DNA from: JAWKXU01 sp964468045
Lineage (GTDB): Bacteria > Pseudomonadota > Alphaproteobacteria > Sphingomonadales > Sphingomonadaceae
Reading direction: 5' to 3'
Length of the DNA: 64,000 nucleotides
NCBI GenBank assembly: GCA_964468045.1
Contig: CAYXTO010000003.1
Coordinates: 124,001-188,000, forward strand
Both the position numbers and the translations under genes were made by a program. Below are positions 26,388 through 33,763 of this stretch, in pieces (position 1 is the stretch's first letter; each line of letters starts with the position of its first letter). The notes beneath the pieces were generated by a model. That model did not search any database and had not been told where the DNA came from. It was given only the letters and a program-made list of their open reading frames with translations.

Positions 26388-27095
26388 ATGAGTGCAAAGC
26401 GTGCCCTGATTATCCGGCATGTTCCTTACGAAGGCGTTGCCGGTTACCGTGAGCCTATCGAGGCAGCGGGGTATGAGGTGGACCGGATCGACGTATCCGA
26501 TCCGGCTTTTTCCGCGCTCGATCTTTGCGAGCCCGACCTTCTCATCATGATGGGCGGGCCGATGGGAGTCTACGAACAGGATCGGTATCCCTGGATCGGG
26601 TGCCAGTTGCGCAGGCTCGCGCGGCGCCTTGAGGCAGACCGGCCGACGCTCGGGGTTTGCTTCGGTGCGCAGATGATCGCCGCCGCGTTGGGGGCGCATG
26701 TTTATCCCGGCCCGGTGAAGGAGGTCGGATTTCATCCGGTCCGGATACACGATCACGCGCTGGACAGCCCGCTCCGCCATATCGTCGATGTCCCCATCCT
26801 GCATTGGCATGGCGATACATTCACCTTGCCGGGCAATGTGGACCTGCTGGCTTCGAGCCATGTCTATGAACATCAGGCCTTCCGGCGCGGACGCAATCTC
26901 CTTGCGCTCCAGTTCCATGCCGAAATGGGGCTCGATTCCCGTTTCAACGCCTGGATAGAGGAATGGCCTGAGTCGGTTGCGGAGGCGGGGGGAGACGAAG
27001 CCTCGCTCCGTGCCGCCCATGATGCGCTTGGCCCAGTCGCGGTACAGGCCGGGCAAGCCATGATCGCGGAGTGGCTGGGGAAGCTTTATAAATAA
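26388..27095 (+). CDS. Class I glutamine amidotransferase-like protein
   Basis: A 235-residue stand-alone class I GATase domain, similar to the family often annotated as GMP synthase-like amidotransferase. The nucleophile is C91 in LGVCFGAQMIAAALG, and the His/Glu pair is H177 and E179 in LQFHAEMG. The N-terminus reads ALIIRHVPYEGVAGYREPIE, and a MMGGPMGVYEQ loop follows. Members may act on gamma-glutamyl compounds or supply ammonia. It lies 130 bases after cysM in the same direction, so a separate promoter is likely; a GAGGAG precedes the ATG. Confidence 0.88.
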   Translation: MSAKRALIIRHVPYEGVAGYREPIEAAGYEVDRIDVSDPAFSALDLCEPDLLIMMGGPMGVYEQDRYPWIGCQLRRLARRLEADRPTLGVCFGAQMIAAALGAHVYPGPVKEVGFHPVRIHDHALDSPLRHIVDVPILHWHGDTFTLPGNVDLLASSHVYEHQAFRRGRNLLALQFHAEMGLDSRFNAWIEEWPESVAEAGGDEASLRAAHDALGPVAVQAGQAMIAEWLGKLYK

Positions 27096-27329
27096 GCAAT
27101 CCGCCCGCTCGGATGATTGATCGTGAGGGGAGCCCTTCGAGTGGGAGACCATTATGTTCGGCAAGGCGCAGGATGGTTGCGCGCATGTTGAGCGGAGTAG
27201 GGTAATAAACCTGGGTTGCTCGTTGCAGGTATAGCGAAAATTCACTCCCGCCTATGATGTATTGTGCACTGGCACGCCTTAAGTCTGAGAAAATCGGGGT
27301 ATTTGCCAAGTGCCTGGATTGAAAGCCGC

Positions 27330-28205
27330 TTAGCTCAAAGCTCTGCGATAAAATGCCGGAGAAACACCGACAGCACGCCGGAAAGAAGAGGATAGGTGGG
27401 CGTGACTGGAGAAACCTACGGCGAGAGCTATATCAGTAATTCTGTTCGCAGGATTGGTCAGCATCTCCTTCGCACGGAGAATTCTTGCATTGAGCAAGTA
27501 TTGATGAGGCGTAAACCCTGTTTCTGCCTTGAATGCCTTGCAGAAATAGAACTGACTCAACCCGACAAGCGATGCGAGATCCTCAAGGCGTATCGATGTC
27601 GATATCTCCGCCTCGATATAATCCTGCACACGCCGCAGCATTGCCGGTGACAGACCTGAGGATGGATTGTCGTGGCTGATCCGTCCGGTCGAAAACAATG
27701 CCTGGTGCAATAGCATGGTGATGACGGAATCTACGAAGATTGAGCCGTTTTCTGTCGGCCGCCGAATCTCTTCTGCCAAGGCGACAAGGCTTGATGCGAT
27801 GAACGGGTTATTCAGGCCCAGTTTGAGATCGGCGCGTTCAAGCAAGGTTGCCCCGCAATCGATATTGAAAACCCTATTCGTGCGCTCGGGCGAAATATGG
27901 ACGGTCGTAGCGATCAAAGGGCTGACCGGCTGCATCTTCAGGTTAGTGGCGGCAGGGATAATAGCGATACGTCCTCGCCGAAAGCATCCGGTGCGGGCCT
28001 CACTCTTGGTCGCCCAGCGAACATCGCCCGTGGTGAGAACGCCAATAAGCATATCCGGCACTTCGACATGATCATAGGCTTTCGGACCGATTGCCCAGGT
28101 ACAAATATCCGTGTCGCTGCATTGGACCAGCGCCATGGGCTCGCAATGAACCGCATCGGCCAAAGCCTTCACACCTTCCAAAATCGACGGAGGCTCTATC
28201 GCCAT
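27330..28205 (-). CDS. AraC-family transcriptional regulator
   Basis: The 291-residue protein has an N-terminal cupin-like sensing domain (residues 1 to about 180; it includes CTWAIGPKAYDHVEVPDM) and a C-terminal double helix-turn-helix: IRLEDLASLVGLSQFYFCKAFKAETGF and ITDIALAVGFSSHAHLSSSFRRAVGVSPAFYR. It diverges from the DUF7064-type gene, with 168 bases between that contain two inverted repeats. Position suggests it controls the 28-36 kb gene set in response to that pathway's substrate. Confidence 0.92.
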   Translation of the reverse strand: MAIEPPSILEGVKALADAVHCEPMALVQCSDTDICTWAIGPKAYDHVEVPDMLIGVLTTGDVRWATKSEARTGCFRRGRIAIIPAATNLKMQPVSPLIATTVHISPERTNRVFNIDCGATLLERADLKLGLNNPFIASSLVALAEEIRRPTENGSIFVDSVITMLLHQALFSTGRISHDNPSSGLSPAMLRRVQDYIEAEISTSIRLEDLASLVGLSQFYFCKAFKAETGFTPHQYLLNARILRAKEMLTNPANRITDIALAVGFSSHAHLSSSFRRAVGVSPAFYRRALS

Positions 28206-28262
28206 ATTCCTCTTCCGGTTCTCGCTGTTGTCGTTTTGCGCAAGAATCTAAAAAAATGACAG

Positions 28263-28344
28263 GCTTTCGAAAGCGCTGTTTGCCCACTTCCTTCTAATAA
28301 CATCATCACTGCCATGCGGAAAGAGAAATTCTGATATCCGCATG
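28263..28344. promoter_or_regulatory. Divergent promoter region with two palindromes
   Basis: GCTTTCGAAAGC (28263-28274) is a perfect 12-base palindrome 58 bases before the AraC-type start. CATGCGGA (28313-28320) and TCCGCATG (28337-28344) form an inverted repeat with 8-base arms 24 bases apart centre to centre, that is, on nearly the same helix face, ending 29 bases before the plus-strand ATG at 28374. The surrounding DNA is A/T-rich. These are candidate operators for the AraC-family regulator. Confidence 0.45.
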
Positions 28345-28373
28345 AAAAAGGTATATATTGGGAAATTATAGAA

Positions 28374-29336
28374 ATGATTCATGAAGATGATCTTAAATTT
28401 CATGTGCCAAATGATATTAATCACAGCTGGGCTGAAACCGGATATTTCAATATATACATTCCAGAGAAAAATATAATTGTCTGGATGTATTATGTTCATA
28501 GGGCAGGTGTCGGAACCACATCATCGGATGTCCAGATCATTGACACTTGGTCTACATCAATCACTGATGCGGTCTACAGCGATATGACTCATTATAATCC
28601 GTTGCCGAAGGATGCGACCAATTTCGCGCTGCCGAGCGGCCTTTCTTTTGAAGCGTTCTCGCTATCGGAATACCATGTGACCTACAGCGCCGGCGGCATC
28701 GAGATCGACATCAGTTTCAATGCGATTATGCCACCCTATGACATCCACGATCCATCCATGGATCCTATGGCCGTTGCCGATCCGAAAGAGGCTGCTGCCA
28801 ATTCGGGTTTCGGTTCGGCCTATTCGTCGCATTTCGACATGTCCGTCCGGGCGAAAGGCACGCTGAAGATCGGTGGCGAGCAATATCCTGTCGATTGCAT
28901 TTGCACCATGGATCATAGCTGGGGCTCCCGCCCGGAAAACAACTACCAGCCGATGACCTGGGCCAATGCTCATTTTCATGAAGGCTATGTCCTTCATGCG
29001 ATCTTTCACTTCGATAAAGATGCGGCGCATGGCGAGCAGCACACTTTCAAGCACGGTTATGCCTTGGTGGATGGGCGGGTGCGGGGGTTGAAGGCCGCGA
29101 AAGTTTACACAACCCGCAATGGCCTCTGGCCCACCTATGCCGAAATGCGCATGACCGATGTCGATGATCGAGAGCACGTCGTCCGGGGGCCCATGCTCAA
29201 TCATCAACCCTGGCAAATCTATGGCAACAATGTGTCGCCCATGGCCATGGCCCAATGGTGGTCCCCTGATGAGGAAGGGCCGGGCTACGGAACTTACTTC
29301 GAAGGTTGGCCACTGAATCGGATTCGAGCGGAATAG
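28374..29336 (+). CDS. DUF7064-type AttH/lipocalin-like protein
   Basis: A 320-residue soluble-looking protein with no signal peptide or membrane helix. The sequence is rich in beta-strand, Trp and Tyr, with landmarks NIIVWMYYVHRAGVG near residue 40, HFDMSVRAKGTLKIGGEQYPVD at about 153, and CTMDHSWGSRPENNYQPMTWANAHF at about 177. This resembles the AttH/CrtC-like (lipocalin-fold) proteins annotated DUF7064/7065 next to lipid, steroid or terpenoid degradation genes. The DHSWG motif is a plausible active site or ligand site, but the reaction is unknown. It is the first gene of the island and lies five bases before the phosphotransferase gene. Confidence 0.7.
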   Translation: MIHEDDLKFHVPNDINHSWAETGYFNIYIPEKNIIVWMYYVHRAGVGTTSSDVQIIDTWSTSITDAVYSDMTHYNPLPKDATNFALPSGLSFEAFSLSEYHVTYSAGGIEIDISFNAIMPPYDIHDPSMDPMAVADPKEAAANSGFGSAYSSHFDMSVRAKGTLKIGGEQYPVDCICTMDHSWGSRPENNYQPMTWANAHFHEGYVLHAIFHFDKDAAHGEQHTFKHGYALVDGRVRGLKAAKVYTTRNGLWPTYAEMRMTDVDDREHVVRGPMLNHQPWQIYGNNVSPMAMAQWWSPDEEGPGYGTYFEGWPLNRIRAE

Positions 29337-29340
29337 GCTT

Positions 29341-30516
29341 ATGTCGCTCCCTCAACTGGCGCGTGAGGAAAACGTGCAATATCCGGATATGGAGCCTGCT
29401 TGTGCTGCTCTGGTCGAAAGACGACGAGCAGCGCGAACCTTGCCCTCCTACGAAATGGCGACTCTCGATGAAATCACGGATGCACTGAATGACCTGCTCG
29501 CATTTCAGGAGGCGGGCGCAAGGGTGAGTTCGATCGCTCGTCTCGGGGGTGGAGCTTCCAAGGAGCAATTCGTTTTCGATGTGGAGCCAGTGTCGGACGG
29601 TGGTCCAACGACCGCCGGGCGCTATGTGCTGCGGACCGATCCGCAGTGCCCGATCATCGAAACGGATTGCCGTCGCGAGTTCGCATTGCTGAAGGCGATG
29701 ACCGGCGTGGTTCCTGTGCCGAAGCCTGCCTGGCTCGATGGTGAAGGTCGGTTCTTCGGGCGTCCTGCAATGATCACTGAATTTGTCGCGGGAGTGACCA
29801 AGCCGGTTGCTGGCCAGGAAAAGGTCTCCGGGCTGGGAACCCGGCTGGGAGAGCCGCTTCGATCCCTGTTGAAGCAGCAGTTCCTGGACATACTTGTTCG
29901 TATTCATGCGTTTGATTGGCAAGAAAAGGTGCTTGAAGGTTTCGGAGTTCCGAATGCCGACCCTGCACAGGCTGCCCGCTGGTCATTGAATTTCTGGGAT
30001 GCGCTGTGGGCCCTGGATAAGGTGGAAGACCGGCCCATCGCCACGCTCGCCAGGTGTTGGCTCATGGACAATGTTCCGGATTGCCAGGAGTTGGTCCTCA
30101 CCCATGGGGATTATCGCACCGGCAATTATCTGTTCGATGAAGATACAGGAAAGATCGCTGCTGTCCTCGATTGGGAACTGGCGCGCATAGGCGACTTTCA
30201 TGAGGATCTGGCATGGGTGCTCATGCGGCTTTTCAGTTTCGAGGAAGGCGGAATTTTGCGCGCGAGCGACCTTTACGAGAGGGAGGAATTCATCAGTTCC
30301 TACGAGTCAGCAAGCGGAAGAACGGTGAACCGGAAAACGCTGCATTTCTACGAGGTGCTCGGCGTCTGGAAATGCTACATCATTGTCGCAGCAAGCGGGC
30401 TCTCGGTCTCGCGGCGCAAGCACAGTCACCAGGATATAGTTCTGACCTATATGGGCGCGGCGGGCGCAATGTTTGCACACGACTTGGCTGAACTGCTTGG
30501 TCAGGAGGTCAGATGA
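29341..30516 (+). CDS. APH-family phosphotransferase
   Basis: A 391-residue protein with the aminoglycoside phosphotransferase / choline kinase fold. The ATP-side segment is about residues 60-125 (FDVEPVSDGGPTTAGRYVLR). The Brenner-type catalytic loop is H255-G-D257-YRTG-N262, and the metal-binding Asp277 lies in AAVLDWELARIGDFHEDLAW. Relatives near acyl-CoA dehydrogenase genes in sphingomonads and mycobacteria are thought to phosphorylate hydroxy compounds; antibiotic resistance is unlikely here. It overlaps the next gene (ATGA at 30513-30516) and follows the DUF7064-type gene closely, so all three are one operon. Confidence 0.87.
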   Translation: MSLPQLAREENVQYPDMEPACAALVERRRAARTLPSYEMATLDEITDALNDLLAFQEAGARVSSIARLGGGASKEQFVFDVEPVSDGGPTTAGRYVLRTDPQCPIIETDCRREFALLKAMTGVVPVPKPAWLDGEGRFFGRPAMITEFVAGVTKPVAGQEKVSGLGTRLGEPLRSLLKQQFLDILVRIHAFDWQEKVLEGFGVPNADPAQAARWSLNFWDALWALDKVEDRPIATLARCWLMDNVPDCQELVLTHGDYRTGNYLFDEDTGKIAAVLDWELARIGDFHEDLAWVLMRLFSFEEGGILRASDLYEREEFISSYESASGRTVNRKTLHFYEVLGVWKCYIIVAASGLSVSRRKHSHQDIVLTYMGAAGAMFAHDLAELLGQEVR

Positions 30517-30983
30517 TGCTGCCTACCGTAGAAGAGAGACTGGACAGCATCATTCGCGCACTTACTACGGTGGTGCTTGCCAGCCTTCCCTCGGACGCGA
30601 AACTTGCGAGAGAGCAGGTGCAACTCAGCGTTGGCCATCTGAGCATTCTGCGCGAACAGATTGAGGTCCTCCCGCAATTCGAACGGGAAGAGCTTGTCGA
30701 TGCCGTGGCATTGGCCACGACGCTTTTGCAGCAATGTGGTGGCGGCAAAACAACGCTTGCTGCCCGGCAAAATCTTGAACGACTGCTTGCCGCTCAAACA
30801 GATTCGCCGCGCGATCCCAATGCTGGGGAAGTCAAGTCTGCTATATCTGATTTGATTGAAGCTTCGTTCTGCGACGAATCCAAGGATTGCCAGAGACTTG
30901 TTTTTAAATCCGTCATCAATTGTGAAAAAGAAAGATCAAATAAGGATAGGATTATGTTTAAGTCTTATGGGTTTGATGGATAA
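30513..30983 (+). CDS. Hypothetical helical protein coupled to the phosphotransferase
   Basis: The 156-residue product overlaps the upstream phosphotransferase stop by four bases. It appears entirely helical: TVEERLDSIIRALTTVVLA at the start, then LAREQVQLSVGHLSILREQ and REELVDAVALATTLLQQC. I recognise no enzyme motif. Small helical proteins of this type commonly follow APH-like phosphotransferases in such clusters and may be subunits or partners. The last 40 residues (Lys/Ser-rich, from A/T-rich DNA) look less constrained. Confidence 0.65.
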   Translation: MMLPTVEERLDSIIRALTTVVLASLPSDAKLAREQVQLSVGHLSILREQIEVLPQFEREELVDAVALATTLLQQCGGGKTTLAARQNLERLLAAQTDSPRDPNAGEVKSAISDLIEASFCDESKDCQRLVFKSVINCEKERSNKDRIMFKSYGFDG

Positions 30984-31135
30984 TATATCTAAGAAATACT
31001 AATTTTTATTAAAAATATTGAAAATATTATTTGCACTGGATGCTATTCGCATTTTCCAGTCCGGGCGTTTGCGCCTCAAGATATCCGAAAAGGCCCATCG
31101 CCCTGAAGCGAGAGCCAATGGGAGGGAGCAACAAC

Positions 31136-33706
31136 ATGACTTTCCGAAACTCTTTGATCGCATACTCGTCATTCTGGGTGCTTGCACTGGTCACCACCCC
31201 GGCTTTCGCTCAAGCGGATACGAGTTCCTCACCCACTGCCGGAGCATCGGGGGAGATCATCGTCACTGCGAATAAGCGCGAACAGTCTATCAATGATGTC
31301 GGTCTTACCATTCAGGCGGCATCGGCGGAAGCGCTGGAAAATCGGGGAATTGCAGAGGTTGCCGATCTGGGCAAGCTGGTAGCCGGCTTCGTCGCAACCC
31401 AGTCCACCTTCGCCACACCGGTTTATACGCTACGCGGCATCGGCCTCTATGACTCTACAGTCGGCGCCGCGCCGGCGGTCGCGATCTATGCTGATCAAAT
31501 CTCCCGCAACTTCCCGATGATGTCGGATGCGCTGGAGCTTGATGTGGAGCGCATCGAAGTACTGAAGGGACCGCAAGGAACCCTATTCGGCCAGAGCTCG
31601 ACCGGAGGTGCGATCAATTACATTCTGGGTAAGCCGACTGATACGCTCAAAGCTGGCGCGGACATGTCCTATGAGCGGTTCGGCAAGGCTGACATAGCAG
31701 GCTTTGTCAGTGGACCGCTGGCTGACACGCTCAATGCAAGGCTCGCGGTGCGGGGCATCCAAGGGGGAGCATGGCAATACAGTGTGACGCGGCCGGACGA
31801 CAAGAACGGCGAAACCCGGAAAATCATGGGGCGACTGTCGCTGGACTGGAAACCATCCGATGCGATCCGCATCCAGACATCACTGACAGGTGCTCGTGAC
31901 AAGTCGGACACGCAGGCTCCGCAATATGTGAATTCCTTCTATAACATCTATAGCGCGGACTCATTGGCGGCGGCCAATGCCGATGCGGCAACGGCAAACC
32001 CCTATGGCTATGTAGATAATGAACTGTATGCGCTGCTGACGACGCCCGGATCCCCCGGCTATAGGGCCGATCACATCACGAACCAGGCAATTGTCGCCAG
32101 GCGCCTCAATGGCGCAGACGGGTTGAACGCATTCGTTCCCGGACTGGCCGAAGGCTCTCGAGCCCTTCTCGGATCGCGATCCGGGATTCGAAGCAACAGG
32201 GCGGCCGATTGGACCCCAGGCTTCCTGCGTGGCGCCAGGAACCATTACTGGCAAGGCACATTGCGCGCAGATTTCGACCTGTCAGACAATGTCACCCTGA
32301 CGATGGTCACGGCCTATGCGGAATCGAAGCTGGACCGCTCGATCGATCTGGACAGCACCACTGCACAGTCGCTCGACATCAGAGCCTATGGGTCGATCAA
32401 GGCCTTCAATCAGGAGGTCAGGCTTTCAGGCACAGTAGATCGTATGAATTGGATCGTCGGCGTCAATTACGACAACCTCAAGACAGTCGACAATACCGAT
32501 TATACCGCATTCCACTATGTCGGCAATGACCCCCTGAGTTATGCAATCACTCAGATTGGCTTTGTCGACGACTGGGCGAACAACTTCAAAACTAAGCTCA
32601 AGACATATGCAATATTCGGCAATATCGACATGCCTTTGGGTGACAACCTCACCATATCCGCAGGTGCACGCTACACAAAAAACAAGCAGGACGCGACCTA
32701 TTGTCATAATGATCCGGATCTGGGGACAAGCGGCGTATTCGAAGCCTTTTCACTGGCCTTCGGGGCGCCGGCCGGCTTTTTGGTCGGAGCCGGCGAGTGC
32801 TTTTCCCTGGGCGATGGGTCGCCGGGCTATCCCAATGGCATCGCCACGATTGATCCCGTGAAGCTCAAGCAGAATGAAGACAATCTCTCGTTCCGGGCTG
32901 GGCTGAACTACAAGCTGAATAACGGCGGGCTGGTTTATGCAACCGTCAGCCAAGGCTACAAGGCAGGTGTTTTCTCGAACATCGCCGCAACGACAATCTC
33001 GCAATATCCGCCCGCCAAGCAGGAAAAACTGATTGCCTACGAAGCCGGTTTCAAAGTGCCATTCGCGAATGGCCGCCTCCAATTGAATGGCGCAGCATTT
33101 TATTACGATTACACGGACAAGCAGACTCGCGCCAAGGTATCCGATCCCGTCTTCGGCCTGGTGGAGAAGCTGATCAATTTACCAAAGTCTCGTATATGGG
33201 GGATTGAAGGCGAGATAACCGCACGACCTGTTGATGGCTTAAGCCTCAGCGCGGGCGCAACATACCTTCAATCCAAGGTGACCAGGAGCTTTTCAGCCTC
33301 CAATGGCCGGGCCGTCTATAATTCCATGGGCTTTACAGGAGAATTCAAGGGCTCCGAATTGCCTTACACGCCTGAGTTCAGCGCCAATGCCGATATCCAG
33401 TACGAATGGGATTGGGGAAGCAATCTGCGCCCCTTTTTCGGCGGTACATTTGTCTATCAGGGGAGCTCCAACGCGACCTTTGAGAATGATGTTCTCCGCG
33501 CCGACTTCTTTAAGATACCTTCCTACAAGACGGTTGATCTGAGAGCGGGTGTGAGAGCGCAGGATGGTTCCTGGAGATTTACGATTTACGGTAGGAACGT
33601 ATTCAATGAATATATCATTACTTCACCTACTTTCTATCATGACGCATATTTCAACATGACAGGAAAGCCGGCTATTTATGGTGGATCACTATCAATAAGA
33701 TACTAA
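31136..33706 (+). CDS. TonB-dependent outer membrane receptor
   Basis: An 856-residue outer-membrane transporter. The start at 31136 (MTFRNSLIAYSS) gives a standard signal ending TPAFAQA and is preceded by GGGAGG; upstream in-frame ATGs have no signal sequence. GEIIVTANKREQSINDVGL is the sphingomonad-type beginning of the plug, and LRGIGL, GPQGTLFGQSSTGGAINYI and the conserved beta-barrel end GGSLSIRY (terminal Tyr) follow. It imports a large or scarce substrate using TonB energy. It lies between the phosphotransferase operon and the molybdoenzyme in the same direction, so they probably serve one substrate. Confidence 0.93.
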   Translation: MTFRNSLIAYSSFWVLALVTTPAFAQADTSSSPTAGASGEIIVTANKREQSINDVGLTIQAASAEALENRGIAEVADLGKLVAGFVATQSTFATPVYTLRGIGLYDSTVGAAPAVAIYADQISRNFPMMSDALELDVERIEVLKGPQGTLFGQSSTGGAINYILGKPTDTLKAGADMSYERFGKADIAGFVSGPLADTLNARLAVRGIQGGAWQYSVTRPDDKNGETRKIMGRLSLDWKPSDAIRIQTSLTGARDKSDTQAPQYVNSFYNIYSADSLAAANADAATANPYGYVDNELYALLTTPGSPGYRADHITNQAIVARRLNGADGLNAFVPGLAEGSRALLGSRSGIRSNRAADWTPGFLRGARNHYWQGTLRADFDLSDNVTLTMVTAYAESKLDRSIDLDSTTAQSLDIRAYGSIKAFNQEVRLSGTVDRMNWIVGVNYDNLKTVDNTDYTAFHYVGNDPLSYAITQIGFVDDWANNFKTKLKTYAIFGNIDMPLGDNLTISAGARYTKNKQDATYCHNDPDLGTSGVFEAFSLAFGAPAGFLVGAGECFSLGDGSPGYPNGIATIDPVKLKQNEDNLSFRAGLNYKLNNGGLVYATVSQGYKAGVFSNIAATTISQYPPAKQEKLIAYEAGFKVPFANGRLQLNGAAFYYDYTDKQTRAKVSDPVFGLVEKLINLPKSRIWGIEGEITARPVDGLSLSAGATYLQSKVTRSFSASNGRAVYNSMGFTGEFKGSELPYTPEFSANADIQYEWDWGSNLRPFFGGTFVYQGSSNATFENDVLRADFFKIPSYKTVDLRAGVRAQDGSWRFTIYGRNVFNEYIITSPTFYHDAYFNMTGKPAIYGGSLSIRY

Positions 33707-33763
33707 ATGAGAATTTAGAAAAAATATTGAGAGAAAGATAATACATACAGTGGGGCCTGGCTA

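Noticed and set aside
24681..27095. S-box or T-box style riboswitch before cysM
   Set aside because: I looked for SAM-riboswitch or T-box-like stems in the 24545-24680 leader and found only the short palindrome; no conserved core is visible.
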